A stretch of DNA of 64,000 nucleotides from Paenibacillus_AB hodogayensis (GCF_039536325.1 NZ_BAAAYO010000001.1:62001-126000), one strand, 5' to 3'; shown: positions 40,217 to 48,997, numbered from the stretch's first letter. Notes: a model not told the origin generated them from the letters alone. Translations and numbers: made by a program.

Positions 40217-41974
40217 TTACACGTTCACCTGCTTGATCGCCTTACGCATCTCCTGCGTACGGTCGCTCATGACGGCGGACGCATGGCTCACCTGCTTCAT
40301 CAGCTCGAGCTGGCTGCCGCTGAGCGTGCGGATTTGGCGGCTTTGCTCGGAGACGCGGCTGGCGATGTCGGCAATACTCCCCACTGTCGCGGCGACTTGC
40401 TCGGAACCGGCCGAAAGCTGCTCTGTCGTAGCGGAGATGTCGATAATCTGCTCGCTGACAAGTCGGAAAGCCGACACCGTATGCCCGAACGATTCCAGCG
40501 CCACGCCGGAAAGCCGGACGCCCTCGGCGATATCGCGCGCCGTCTCCTCCATCTCGAAGCTAATGGCCCCCGACTCCTTGCCGATATTGCCGAGCAGAGC
40601 CGTAATGCGCTGAACAGCCGAGGCGGACGCGTCGGCGAGCTTGCGTACTTCTTTGGCCACTACGGTGAACCCTTGCCCATGCTCGCCGGCTCGGGCCGCC
40701 TCGATCGAGGCGTTCAGCGCAAGCAGCTTCGTCTGTTCGGCGAATTCGCGGACCGAGTGGAGCACTTCGTCGATCTCGTCCGTATAAGCCTTCAGCCTTT
40801 TGGCATTGCCGAGCGTCTGCGAGGCGGTCGAGGCGATCTCGCGAATTTGGATGTTCATCGAGCCCATCGCTTGTTTGCCGTCGTGCGCAATGTCCAGCGC
40901 GCGGACAGCCGCATCCGATACGGTTGAGGACGACTCCGCTATGCGGACGATGCCTTGGGCGATCTCTTCCATCGCAAGCGCGCTGTCGTCGGCGCTTTGC
41001 TTCTGGGACGCGGCGCCCGCATCGATATGGCGCACGGACTCGTTCATCGTCTCGCCCAGCGCCAGCATCCGGTCGGCGTGGTCGGCGAACGTTTCGGAGG
41101 ACGCGACGAGTTGGTCCGACGTTTGATCCATATTGACCACAAGGCCGCGTACCCGCTCGTGCAAATTGCCGGACATCGCCAGCATCGACCGGTAGGCCGT
41201 TCCGATCTCGTCCTCCGAACGGTGCGGCGTGGCGCGCAGAACCGCGCTCGCTTGGGCGAGATCGCCCCCGGCCATCAGCTCCGCGCTGGCCGTAAGCGTG
41301 TGCAGCGGCTTGAGCGCGCGCCGGACGAACCAGATCACGATCGCGATGCCTGCTAGCGTTACCGCCGCAATGAGCGCATACAACGGCAAGCTGTTCTTAA
41401 TAATATTCGCGGAAAGCCGGTCGAACACGGCGGCGTCGGTATCGATGCCGAGCGCTCCGACCAGCGTGCCGTCCGCCAGCCTGACGGGAGCGTATGCCGA
41501 CAAATACGTCCCGTACTCCGGGTTCGCGATGATCGGGGTGCTGGCCGATCTGCCGGCTTTTACCGCCTGAACCGCAGCCGGGGGCATGTCGGAAAGCTCG
41601 TTGATCGGAGACGCGCTGCTGTTTCCCTGTGGAAGGCCGTCTATCATAATCCGCGGCGTCTCGCTATCGTCGAGCCTGACGAAATATACGTAGAGCGCTC
41701 CGATCTGCTTGCGGAACCGGTCTAGCTCCTGGCGCAACGACCAATACAGGTCTCCCTCAACCGGATTGCGCAAAAACTCGGCGTACCGTTCCGGCTGCAG
41801 CTGGCCGGCGTAGCTCTCGGCGATTCGCATATTGTAGCTGTTGACCGCCTCTTCGACGGCGGACTTGGTTTGCGCGGTTTGCGTGACGACGTTCCCTGCA
41901 GCGATCGCGACCATAACCGCCGTGACGACGACGAGGATACGAACAACCAGATGCTTCTTTATGAACTGTACCAT
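40217..41974 (-). CDS. Methyl-accepting chemotaxis protein
   Basis: 585-residue chemoreceptor. An N-terminal membrane helix (about 8-32) and a second near 205-230 bracket an extracellular Cache-like sensor (LYVYFVRLDDSETPRIMIDGLP, IANPEYGTYLSAYAPV). A HAMP domain follows (VRRALKPLHTLTASAELMAGGDL), then the long coiled-coil signalling domain with the hairpin tip EFAEQTKLLALNASIEAARAGEHGQGF. The C-terminus lacks the CheR-docking pentapeptide. The ATG at 41974 fits the AGGGG before it better than an ATG six codons upstream. It is a single gene with its own promoter and terminator. The ligand is unknown. Confidence 0.92.
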   Translation of the reverse strand: MVQFIKKHLVVRILVVVTAVMVAIAAGNVVTQTAQTKSAVEEAVNSYNMRIAESYAGQLQPERYAEFLRNPVEGDLYWSLRQELDRFRKQIGALYVYFVRLDDSETPRIMIDGLPQGNSSASPINELSDMPPAAVQAVKAGRSASTPIIANPEYGTYLSAYAPVRLADGTLVGALGIDTDAAVFDRLSANIIKNSLPLYALIAAVTLAGIAIVIWFVRRALKPLHTLTASAELMAGGDLAQASAVLRATPHRSEDEIGTAYRSMLAMSGNLHERVRGLVVNMDQTSDQLVASSETFADHADRMLALGETMNESVRHIDAGAASQKQSADDSALAMEEIAQGIVRIAESSSTVSDAAVRALDIAHDGKQAMGSMNIQIREIASTASQTLGNAKRLKAYTDEIDEVLHSVREFAEQTKLLALNASIEAARAGEHGQGFTVVAKEVRKLADASASAVQRITALLGNIGKESGAISFEMEETARDIAEGVRLSGVALESFGHTVSAFRLVSEQIIDISATTEQLSAGSEQVAATVGSIADIASRVSEQSRQIRTLSGSQLELMKQVSHASAVMSDRTQEMRKAIKQVNV

Positions 41975-42084
41975 GACCCCATACCCCTCCATGCCGTTTC
42001 TCTATGCGTTCCCGCACGGGCCGAACCCGGATGCAATTAGTCCTATTCTTCTTTAGTTCAATGGGCCTATATTCGACTTTCTCT

Positions 42085-42115
42085 ATTATATCAGATCAGT
42101 TTAAATATTTTTCAA
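42085..42115 (-). promoter_or_regulatory. Putative promoter of the chemoreceptor gene
   Basis: Minus strand: TTGAAA (42115-42110), a 19-bp spacer and a perfect TATAAT (42090-42085), about 110 bp before the start codon. Confidence 0.5.
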
Positions 42116-42147
42116 AAATGTGCGAATACGATCTGGGTTTCATGCGA

Positions 42148-42174
42148 TAAAAACAAAACCCTCCGTACGGAGGG
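42148..42174 (-). terminator. Terminator after the enolase-superfamily gene
   Basis: Perfect 16-bp palindrome CCCTCCGTACGGAGGG (42159-42174), followed on the minus strand by TTTTGTTTTT. Confidence 0.85.
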
Positions 42175-42250
42175 CATGTCCATTTTCTATGTAAAAAAAT
42201 ATGCGGTCCCAATAGACCGGAGCGTTCCTTGCACTCTGCGCGCTCCCGCG

Positions 42251-43399
42251 CTACTTGCTCGACTCTCGCTTCTCCCAGCCCTGCTTGAAAAGCGGCAGCC
42301 AGTTTCCTACATGGTAAGGATGCTTCCCGACTTCTTCCAAATTCAACTCGACGCCAAGCCCCGGGCCTTCCGGCGGCTGCAAATAGCCGTTGTGCACCTT
42401 TAGGGCAGGCATCAGAACTTGCTCCTCCCAAGGCTCGTTGAACTCGTCAAAAATTTCATGCAAATAGAAATTCGGCGTCGCCATGTTCAAATGGCTGCAC
42501 ACGACCGAGCAGACCGGCCCTTGCGCGCTATGCGGCGCCGTTACGCCATTATGGGCGTGGACCATGCCGCAAATTTGCTTCGAGGCGGAAATACCGAGAA
42601 ACTGCGGCTCCAGCTGTACGATGTGCACCGCATCATGCTTCAGCAATTCGGCGAATTGCTCGCGTGCATAATAGTCCTCTCCGCAGGCAACGGGAACCGG
42701 GCTGCGTCTCGCCACCTCGACCATGGCGGCAATCGGCTGGGGAGGAACCGGGGCTTCGAACCAGGTCGGCTGGTACGGAAGCATGGCATCGGCAAATTGC
42801 AAAGCGGTGTGGACCGAAAACCGGTTATGTCCTTCGATCAGTATATCGACATCGGGACCGACGGCTTCTCGGACTGCAGCGATATTTTCCAGCGCCAACG
42901 AAAAATCGCTCCTCTCCACCGTCCGCCAGGCGGCGCCGAACGGATCGAACTTCAAAGCCGTATACCCTTTGGCCGCGACAGCCTGCGCCTTTTCGTAGAA
43001 ATGTTCCGGCGTGCGCGGACCGCGGTACCAGCCGTTTGCGTAGCATCTGAGCCGGTCATGGCATCTCCCGCCCAGCAGCTTATAGAGCGGCTGATTCGCC
43101 GCCTTCCCCATAATGTCCCAGCAAGCGGTTTCAATGGCAGCCAGCGCCGATCCTTGGATTTGTCCGCCGTTCGAGTAGACGTCGCGAAACAGCCTCAGCC
43201 CGATCGCCTCCACGTCAAACGGGCTCATGCCGACGACCAGATGCTTCAGCTCGTGAATCGCCGCCTCCACGGTTTTGGCGAAGCCGTTCAGGGTGCCTTC
43301 CCCGAGACCGGTAATCCCTTCATCCGTATCCACCTGGACGAACAACCAATTTTTCCACGGGTTGCCGAGAATATAAGTCCGTATGTTCGTAATCTGCAT
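42251..43399 (-). CDS. Enolase-superfamily (MR/MLE) dehydratase or racemase
   Basis: 382-residue mandelate racemase/muconate lactonising-type enzyme. Capping domain: GITGLGEGTLNGF near residue 28. Barrel motifs: YTALKFDPFG (KxD in place of the common KxK), metal ligands in ILIEGHNRF, WFEAPVPP and ACGEDYY, and a C-terminal His in TAPHSAQGP. This looks like an acid-sugar dehydratase of the galactonate/rhamnonate type, but substrate cannot be set from motifs. A sugar-phosphate-isomerase-like gene and a GntR regulator lie upstream on the same strand, so it is probably part of a sugar-acid pathway. No ABC importer adjoins. Confidence 0.85.
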   Translation of the reverse strand: MQITNIRTYILGNPWKNWLFVQVDTDEGITGLGEGTLNGFAKTVEAAIHELKHLVVGMSPFDVEAIGLRLFRDVYSNGGQIQGSALAAIETACWDIMGKAANQPLYKLLGGRCHDRLRCYANGWYRGPRTPEHFYEKAQAVAAKGYTALKFDPFGAAWRTVERSDFSLALENIAAVREAVGPDVDILIEGHNRFSVHTALQFADAMLPYQPTWFEAPVPPQPIAAMVEVARRSPVPVACGEDYYAREQFAELLKHDAVHIVQLEPQFLGISASKQICGMVHAHNGVTAPHSAQGPVCSVVCSHLNMATPNFYLHEIFDEFNEPWEEQVLMPALKVHNGYLQPPEGPGLGVELNLEEVGKHPYHVGNWLPLFKQGWEKRESSK

Positions 43400-43455
43400 G
43401 CTGTTCCTTCATCCTTTCCAAATTTTTATAATTGTACCGTAGCACGCCTCTAATA

Positions 43456-43485
43456 GATGCACAAGATGTCTAACTTGTATACATC
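43456..43485 (-). promoter_or_regulatory. Operator-like inverted repeat upstream of the enolase gene
   Basis: GATGCACAAG (43456-43465) and CTTGTATACATC (43474-43485) form an imperfect inverted repeat. TTGTATACAT has the TNGT..ACNA-like spacing of FadR/GntR operators. It lies 57-86 bp before the start of the dehydratase. Regulator assignment is a guess from the adjacent GntR genes. Confidence 0.35.
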
Positions 43486-43540
43486 AAACACCATAAATTG
43501 TAAAATAGTGAGACATGGCGCGCTCCGAGTCGGATCATAG

Positions 43541-43577
43541 CAGAGGCCCTAACCTTTACTGAAGGTTAGGGCCTCTG
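43541..43577. repeat. Perfect 16-bp inverted repeat (hairpin without T-run)
   Basis: CAGAGGCCCTAACCTT (43541-43556) and its exact complement (43562-43577) enclose TACTG. No T-run follows on either strand (A5 follows on plus). It lies 62 bp past the stop of the isomerase-like gene. Confidence 0.75.
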
Positions 43578-43638
43578 AAAAACTGCGATTGAATTGGAGT
43601 GCGTGTCGATTGCCTGAATGATTCGATGGTTGAGAGAT

Positions 43639-44478
43639 TCAATCTTTCATCTTGATAAAGGGTTGAACCACTTCCCGAACCCGCTCGATCCCCTCCCACA
43701 TATCTCCCGGCCCGTCGTAGATCATGACGATAGGTCCCTCATAACCCGCTTCTTGAACAAGACGAAGACAGCGCTCCAATTCCGTCCGGTCCAGGTTCCC
43801 GTCGGCATCATACTGGGCTTTGGCATGAACGGATACGCTGAAGGGCAATATCATCGATAAAAAGTCGCTCTTATGCGGCTCCTTAAAATTCCCGAAATCG
43901 GCAATGATGTTGATGCGGCGGCCCGTCTGTTCCAGAAGCTGCAAACAGCTTGTTCCCGTGGAGGTTAACGACTTAAAGTTCTCGGTTATGAGTTCCACAC
44001 CCGAATCGGCTGCAAATCTCTCTAATTCCAACAGCCGTGATGCGGATAGCCGGATCGCCTCTTCATCCGTCGGCGCCGCTTCCCCCGCAATGACCCTTAT
44101 TCGTCTGGCGCCGCATGCAGACGCAATCGATATCCACTGTCGGATAAACAGCATATCCGACTCCGCTCTTGTCGCGGAGGGATTTGTGAGATCGCCGTAA
44201 TCCAGAAGCAACGTATCCAAGGCGATTTTGGAGGCCGAGAAAGCCTGCTTCAGCGCAAGCAGATAGTCCGGAGCCGTCGACGGAAAATGAAAATGACAAA
44301 TTTCTACCGCTTGAAACCCTCTTCTTGCCGCTTCCGCAGGCAGGTCAAGCAAGTCAAGAAGATGCGGCTGCGGCTGTTCGACGGTTTTCTGCTTCTGTTC
44401 CTCCTCGTCCCAGACCGTCCAATACATCGTTCCCAGTAAACGGTGCAGACTCCATGTACTCAAAGATAAATAAGGCAT
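43639..44478 (-). CDS. Sugar phosphate isomerase/epimerase-like TIM barrel protein
   Basis: 279-residue AP-endonuclease-2-like TIM barrel (sugar phosphate isomerase/epimerase family). Start of strand 1: YLSLSTWSLHRLLG; metal-site residues appear in the family pattern with the Glu in ELITENFKS, the Asp in IIADFGNF and the His in SVHAKAQYD, plus a C-terminal PIVMIYDG strand. These enzymes epimerise or isomerise sugars and keto-acid sugars using a divalent metal. The ATG at 44478 has GAGGAG before it; an ATG six codons upstream is also possible. It lies between a GntR regulator and an acid-sugar dehydratase-like gene on the same strand. Substrate unknown. Confidence 0.8.
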   Translation of the reverse strand: MPYLSLSTWSLHRLLGTMYWTVWDEEEQKQKTVEQPQPHLLDLLDLPAEAARRGFQAVEICHFHFPSTAPDYLLALKQAFSASKIALDTLLLDYGDLTNPSATRAESDMLFIRQWISIASACGARRIRVIAGEAAPTDEEAIRLSASRLLELERFAADSGVELITENFKSLTSTGTSCLQLLEQTGRRINIIADFGNFKEPHKSDFLSMILPFSVSVHAKAQYDADGNLDRTELERCLRLVQEAGYEGPIVMIYDGPGDMWEGIERVREVVQPFIKMKD

Positions 44479-44648
44479 CCATCCCACGCTCCTCATCCGC
44501 CTGTTGAAAGACTGTATTTATCGTAACAGACGTCTCGCCGGGCCGATATCCGCAATGTAGCGAAAAGCTGCCGAATCTTGCTGTCTTTTCCTATTGTCCG
44601 TCAGTCCCTTCGCCCCCAAGGGGACTTGCAGCTCACGGATGGACTTCA

Positions 44649-45290
44649 TTAAAGCATGATTGTTTTGACGAATTCGATATGTTTCGCGAGCAGCTCCTCG
44701 GTCAGCCCGCCGTCCTGCCCCGCAAGGGCATGACGAATGCGCAGATGCTCCTCGTAGCTTCCCCACAGCCTCTGCTTATTTTTGACGAACGTCGTCCGCA
44801 CGGCGATCAGAAACTTGTCCTGGAGGCGCGACATCGCTTCCGTATATTCTTCATTGTCCAGGCCGGCGACGATCCTTTCATGAAACTGGCGATCCAGCTC
44901 CACGTAATCGGCGATGTTCTCTTCCTCGATGGCCCCCGCCTGCCGCTGCAAAATATCATCCAGCCGTTCGAAAAAAGCCGCATCCAGCCGTCCGGTCAGC
45001 TGCCTGGCCGCGAACGTTTCCAAAGCAAGACGCAGCTCGTAGATTTCCAATATTTTTTTCAAAGAGATTTCCTGCACGATGACGCCTTGATTCGGAGACA
45101 GCTTGACCAGTCCCATCATCTCCAGACGATCCAGCGCGGACCGGATCGGCGTCTTGCTCATATGCAGCAGATCGCTCAACGATTTCTCGGTAAGAAACGT
45201 TCCTCCCGACCAGACGCCGTTCACAATATTCGCTTTGATAACCTCGTACGCTTGTTCCTTCATCGTCTTCGATACCGGCAAATTGAGCAT
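44649..45290 (-). CDS. GntR-family regulator with FCD domain (minus strand)
   Basis: 213-residue regulator of the FadR subfamily. Winged helix at the N-terminus (LTEKSLSDLLHMSKTPIRSALDRLEMMGLVKL, about residues 30-65), then an all-helical FCD ligand domain with the metal-site pattern YVELDRQFHERIV and HLRIRHAL. AAGGAGG lies directly before the ATG. It is divergent from another GntR-family gene and upstream of the isomerase- and dehydratase-like genes it probably controls. Members usually sense sugar acids or keto-acids. Confidence 0.88.
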   Translation of the reverse strand: MLNLPVSKTMKEQAYEVIKANIVNGVWSGGTFLTEKSLSDLLHMSKTPIRSALDRLEMMGLVKLSPNQGVIVQEISLKKILEIYELRLALETFAARQLTGRLDAAFFERLDDILQRQAGAIEEENIADYVELDRQFHERIVAGLDNEEYTEAMSRLQDKFLIAVRTTFVKNKQRLWGSYEEHLRIRHALAGQDGGLTEELLAKHIEFVKTIML

Positions 45291-45348
45291 GCTGCCTCCT
45301 TCAAATTCGTTGTATGTAACGCAGCACCATCCTTCGGAGCAACTGTGC

Positions 45349-45354
45349 TATAAT
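45349..45354 (+). promoter_or_regulatory. Extended -10 promoter of the plus-strand GntR gene
   Basis: TGC-TATAAT is an extended -10 element, 40 bp before the TTG start. No good -35 is visible. The same bases read TATTAT on the other strand and could serve the divergent GntR gene. Confidence 0.5.
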
Positions 45355-45393
45355 ACACGCATGTCCATAATTAGGGAAATCGGGTGAACCGGA

Positions 45394-46035
45394 TTGGAAC
45401 ACAAATCGCTGCGACAGCAAGCCTATGAAGCGATCCGCGAATGGTTGTCCACCAGCCGGCTGCCGCGGGGCTTCGTCACATCCGAACTGCAATTGTGCCG
45501 AATGCTCGATATGAGCCGAACCCCGGTACGCTCAGCCTTGCAGCAGTTGGAGACGGAAGGCTTCGTGACCATCGCGCCCAAGCACGGCGTACTTATCCTC
45601 GATTCCTCGGCGCAGCGCGTCGGCGATCTGCTGGACGTCGTCGCTTCGCTGGCGCTGTTCGCTTTCGAACGGCAAAAAAGCGCGGATGCCGGGGCACTGA
45701 CTCCTTTCGCCGACGCCCATTGCACCAAACTGCAATCGCTTGTTGGAAATACGGACGACCCCCGCGATATCGACGCAGGAGCCGTATGCGAATGGGAATT
45801 CGAGCTGCTCCGTCATCTCATCCGACTGAACCGCAACGCCGAGATGGACCATTTGTTCCGCATAACGTCCGAACGATTGTACTGGCCGCTTAACGCTCGC
45901 AGATGGAGCTCTCCCTTTTACCCGGAAACGAAGGCGGTCCTGGAGAGCTTGCTTCGGGACTTACGCGCTGCCAAGGAGACGTTTCCGCAGCGGTTGTTTG
46001 CGTATGTCCAGCTTTTGAAGAAAACGTGGACTTGA
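45394..46035 (+). CDS. GntR-family transcriptional regulator (plus strand)
   Basis: 213-residue GntR regulator with the winged helix at about residues 25-70 (TSELQLCRMLDMSRTPVRSALQQLETEGFVTI) and a helical C-terminal domain that is a divergent FCD type with few of the usual histidines. The start is a TTG at 45394 with GGGTGA upstream, 40 bp after an extended -10 promoter. It is divergent from the other GntR gene of the same length, 103 bp away, which suggests paired or duplicated regulators of one pathway. The ligand cannot be told. Confidence 0.82.
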   Translation: MEHKSLRQQAYEAIREWLSTSRLPRGFVTSELQLCRMLDMSRTPVRSALQQLETEGFVTIAPKHGVLILDSSAQRVGDLLDVVASLALFAFERQKSADAGALTPFADAHCTKLQSLVGNTDDPRDIDAGAVCEWEFELLRHLIRLNRNAEMDHLFRITSERLYWPLNARRWSSPFYPETKAVLESLLRDLRAAKETFPQRLFAYVQLLKKTWT

Positions 46036-46040
46036 CAGTG

Positions 46041-46093
46041 AAAAAAGGCCCGCGACCTGCCGTTCCCGCATGGAACAAGCAAAGTCGCAGGCC
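46041..46093 (-). terminator. Terminator after the beta-rich hypothetical gene
   Basis: Minus strand: GGCCTGCGAC (46093-46084) pairs with GTCGCGGGCC (46056-46047), apart from one T-G pair, followed by six T residues (46046-46041). Confidence 0.7.
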
Positions 46094-46171
46094 AAGTCCC
46101 GAGTCAGACCGCCCCAAGGATTCACTATGACTTGGGACAATCTGATTTGCCGGTGTCGTCCGCTGTTCGGA

Positions 46172-46900
46172 CTACTCCTTGATCGTCACCGTGACCGGCG
46201 ACCATTCCCCGATTACCGTCTGACCGTGTACGGACACGCTGCCTTCCGGCGTCAAATCCTTCTCCGTCATGATGCCGAGCGCGATCGTGAAGCGGTTAAA
46301 CTTGAGCGGCACGCCGCTTTCCCGCCGTACTTCCTCGCCGTTAACATGGAAGACGACTTCATCGTTGGCCCGGTTGTACGTAATGCGGTACGTGTTGAAC
46401 TCGCGCGGCTTGAAATTCGTCTCCTCTTTGAAAATGCAAAAATAGCGCGTCTTGTCCGATTCGGGCACCTGCACGCCGGGAAACGGCAGGACGGCATACA
46501 CGCTGGCGTACTTATCGTTTCCCGCGAAGAAATCGAGCGCCGCGCCGGTCGAGAAGTCCAGCAGGTTGAGCGACACGTAGCCGTCGTACAGATCGCCGGG
46601 CTCGGTATTCTGCGAACGGGCGCGAATTTGCAGCTCGAAGCTGACTTCCCCCGCCTCGGGCACTTCGACCTGCTCGGCGGAATAATACATATGCTTGGCA
46701 TTGTCGAGAATTTGCACTTTATCGTGCTTCCGGCTGAGCGGCGCTCTTACGTAAAGAATACCGTTGCGAACAATGACGACGGCGTCGGGTTCGCGGTACG
46801 ACCAGAATGTGCCGTCCGGCAGCGGAAAGCCGCCGATTTTCCACGGCCCCGTCTCTGCCAGTATCGTATGAAACTCTCCGAACGTTTTTTGCGTTTCCAT
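46172..46900 (-). CDS. Uncharacterised beta-rich protein
   Basis: 242-residue protein with no signal peptide and no membrane segment. The sequence alternates short beta strands (VVIVRNGILYVRAPLS, VSFELQIRARS, TYRITYNRANDEVVFHVNGEEV) and looks like a concanavalin/LamG-type sandwich, with the strand-turn DEVVFHVNGEEVRR typical of that fold. I do not recognise a catalytic motif. The start at 46900 follows GAGGTG; an ATG three codons upstream is also possible. It lies 26 bp after the MenA-like gene on the same strand. A sugar- or lipid-binding role is only a guess. Confidence 0.65.
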   Translation of the reverse strand: METQKTFGEFHTILAETGPWKIGGFPLPDGTFWSYREPDAVVIVRNGILYVRAPLSRKHDKVQILDNAKHMYYSAEQVEVPEAGEVSFELQIRARSQNTEPGDLYDGYVSLNLLDFSTGAALDFFAGNDKYASVYAVLPFPGVQVPESDKTRYFCIFKEETNFKPREFNTYRITYNRANDEVVFHVNGEEVRRESGVPLKFNRFTIALGIMTEKDLTPEGSVSVHGQTVIGEWSPVTVTIKE

Positions 46901-46926
46901 AGTATGCACCTCTTCGGTCTGGTTGT

Positions 46927-47847
46927 TTAATTGAGCAAGCCTTGCACCAGCAAAGCGAGTGCGATCAGCCCGCCGGAGCGGACGGACGCTTGGAGTGACG
47001 CGCCCATTAACGGCAAGTACGCGCGAGAATCATTCTCATCCTTTAGCGTGCCGTATACGCGAAACAGCTTGGGCGCCGTAATCAAAGCCAGCAGGGCGTA
47101 CCAGTGCAGCGCCTGGACGGCGATGCAGGCTATCAGCGACGCATAAGCGAGCAAGGCGAGAAAGCGCGAGAAGGCGATCGCTTTCTTCTCGCCCCATACG
47201 ACGACAAGCGTCCGTTTGCCGGCTTGAAGATCCGCGCGCCAATGGAGGAAGTGGTGATTGAACAAAATCAGCGTCGTCCACAGTCCGACCGGCAGCGACA
47301 GCAGCAGCGGCTTGTAGTCGAACTGTTGAAGCTGTACATAATAAGTGCCCATAACCGGCAAAATACCGAAGGAGAGCAGTATCGCTATTTCGCTGTACCC
47401 TTTGCCCCGGTAACCGAATTTGAGCGGAGGCGCTACATAAAAATACGCGATCAGCCCGCCGAGAGCTCCGATCGCGAGCGGCCACCAGCCGCTATACAGA
47501 CTGACCGTTATCCCGCAGGCGACGGCTATGGCGAACAAAGACCAGGTCGCCGCGCCGAACTTCCTCTCCGTCATGACCCCATTGGCCAAAAAGCCCGAGT
47601 TCGTCGAGATCGCGGCCGCCGTTTCCTTCGCGGCGACGTCCACCCCGTTGCGGTAGTCCCATAGATCGTTGATCATATTGGAAAACAGGTGGGTGCAAGC
47701 CGCCCCGAGCAGCGTGACGAGAAACAACACGGGATGAAACACGCCTTCCCAGGCGTAAGCGCCCAAGCCGCCCAGAATAACCGGAATGACCATAACCGGC
47801 AGCACGCGGGCTCGCGTTGCCTTCATCCATAACTTGAGCTTGTCCAT
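46927..47847 (-). CDS. menA: UbiA-family prenyltransferase, MenA-like
   Basis: 306-residue integral membrane protein with about nine helices. First aspartate motif NMINDLWDYRNGVD near residue 57; the second region has YVAPPLKFGYRGKGYSE and HHFLHWRADLQAGKRT. This is the pattern of 1,4-dihydroxy-2-naphthoate prenyltransferase, which attaches the isoprenoid tail in menaquinone synthesis. A minus-strand TATAAT lies at 47909-47904, about 55 bp upstream. No other menaquinone gene is in the window. An alternative is another UbiA enzyme acting on a small aromatic ring. Confidence 0.82.
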   Translation of the reverse strand: MDKLKLWMKATRARVLPVMVIPVILGGLGAYAWEGVFHPVLFLVTLLGAACTHLFSNMINDLWDYRNGVDVAAKETAAAISTNSGFLANGVMTERKFGAATWSLFAIAVACGITVSLYSGWWPLAIGALGGLIAYFYVAPPLKFGYRGKGYSEIAILLSFGILPVMGTYYVQLQQFDYKPLLLSLPVGLWTTLILFNHHFLHWRADLQAGKRTLVVVWGEKKAIAFSRFLALLAYASLIACIAVQALHWYALLALITAPKLFRVYGTLKDENDSRAYLPLMGASLQASVRSGGLIALALLVQGLLN

Positions 47848-48013
47848 ATGCGCGACCCTTTCCGATTCTATGATAGATAAATGAAGCTTGAGTCCCAGAC
47901 TCTATTATAAAACATATCGGCATCGGCCAGCATCTTTTTTTGCTGGCGCGGCTGCCAGCGGATCGGCGGCCCTCTTGCGCAAGCCTATCCGTCATATTTT
48001 CTGAAATTGCTAG

Positions 48014-48019
48014 TATAAT
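48014..48019 (+). promoter_or_regulatory. -10 box for the NAGPA-domain gene
   Basis: Perfect TATAAT, 41 bp before the GTG at 48061. It lies too close to the ATG at 48025 for that codon to be used, which supports the GTG start. No clear -35. Confidence 0.5.
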
Positions 48020-48060
48020 AGATTATGGACAATATTCCCATCGGCAAAGGAGAATCCCGT

Positions 48061-48876
48061 GTGCGCGTAATCGTCGTTCGTCTCCGTTCCCTCCCCCGCC
48101 CGGGCAAGCCCGCGACCATCGCACTGCTGCTGTCGGGACTGCTGCTCGGCCTGCTTCTGACGTTCGCGCTCGCCTATCCGCGGAGCGCCACGGATATTTC
48201 CGGCGAATACCGCTACGATCGCCGCACCGCTCCGAACGGCATCGTGCTGCATACGATCGAGACGACCCCGGAGCATATCCGGCTGCAAGCGATCGACACG
48301 AATGTGACGGGTACTCCGTATTACGGCATCAATGGAGGCTTTTTCTGGGAAGGCTCTCTCCTCAGCATTGCGGTCGTCAACGACAAGCCGTTGAAAGGAC
48401 TAGCCGGCGATTACGGGTCGGGCTGGTACAATACAGGGGTAAACGGGCATTTGAGGCGGGGAACGCTCGTCTGGGACGAAGCGGCCGGACGTTTCTCGGT
48501 CCAGATCGTTCAGGAGGCGGACGAGCTGGTCGTGACCGACAAAGCCCGCTACTGGGCGCAGGGCGGCGTCAGCATGAAACTGGACAACGAAGCGATGCGG
48601 CAGCCGACGATGATCGCCGAGGAGATGCCGGCCTATGACGAGGCGCGCATGCGCAGCGGACTCGTCTACGATCGCGCGAATCGGCTGTATATGGTCGTGA
48701 CGCCGACGCGCTGCACAGTGGAGCAGTTCCGCTCGGCCATTGTCGCGCTGCTCGGCGACCGCCAACTGGTGGACGGCATTCTGCTCGACGGGGACGGCTC
48801 GTCCCAGCTGCAGACGAAGCGGGCCCATCTGGCCGGGGACAACCGGCAAGTATACCAGATGCTGACGATCCGTTGA
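48061..48876 (+). CDS. Phosphodiester glycosidase (NAGPA/DUF2233) domain protein
   Basis: 271-residue membrane-anchored protein: one N-terminal hydrophobic helix (about 18-38), then a NAGPA domain. Visible hallmarks are the YYGINGGFFW segment and the C-terminal DGILLDGDGSSQL with its DGxGS metal/substrate motif. The family is named after the enzyme that removes GlcNAc from phosphate diesters; bacterial members act on cell-wall or exopolysaccharide linkages. I choose the GTG at 48061, preceded by AAAGGAG at 8 bases; the ATG at 48025 lies nearly on the promoter. It is divergent from the MenA-like gene. Confidence 0.82.
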   Translation: MRVIVVRLRSLPRPGKPATIALLLSGLLLGLLLTFALAYPRSATDISGEYRYDRRTAPNGIVLHTIETTPEHIRLQAIDTNVTGTPYYGINGGFFWEGSLLSIAVVNDKPLKGLAGDYGSGWYNTGVNGHLRRGTLVWDEAAGRFSVQIVQEADELVVTDKARYWAQGGVSMKLDNEAMRQPTMIAEEMPAYDEARMRSGLVYDRANRLYMVVTPTRCTVEQFRSAIVALLGDRQLVDGILLDGDGSSQLQTKRAHLAGDNRQVYQMLTIR

Positions 48877-48878
48877 CG

Positions 48879-48931
48879 CCCCGATTCGGTTAAAACTCAA
48901 CCTTTCGTCGATAGCTTACCGGGGTCTTTTT
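48879..48931 (+). terminator. Possible terminator after the NAGPA gene
   Basis: CCCCG (48879-48883) and CGGGG (48920-48924) with an inner GGTT/AACC pair, then TCTTTTT. The loop is long, so this is weak. Confidence 0.4.
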
Positions 48932-48997
48932 ACCATCGCTTCTGCAATTAACCGAAACTTTCCAGCCAGCAGCTGCGTATGTACAGAATAGCCTAGT

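Noticed and set aside
47025..47037. GAGAATCATTCTC, a perfect palindrome resembling a Fur box
   Set aside because: It lies inside the coding sequence of the MenA-like gene and no gene starts next to it; 12 of 15 matches can occur by chance.
47942..47959. GCTGGC/GCCAGC hairpin after a T-run
   Set aside because: The T-run precedes rather than follows the stem on plus, and on minus it would be an A-run, so it is not a terminator.
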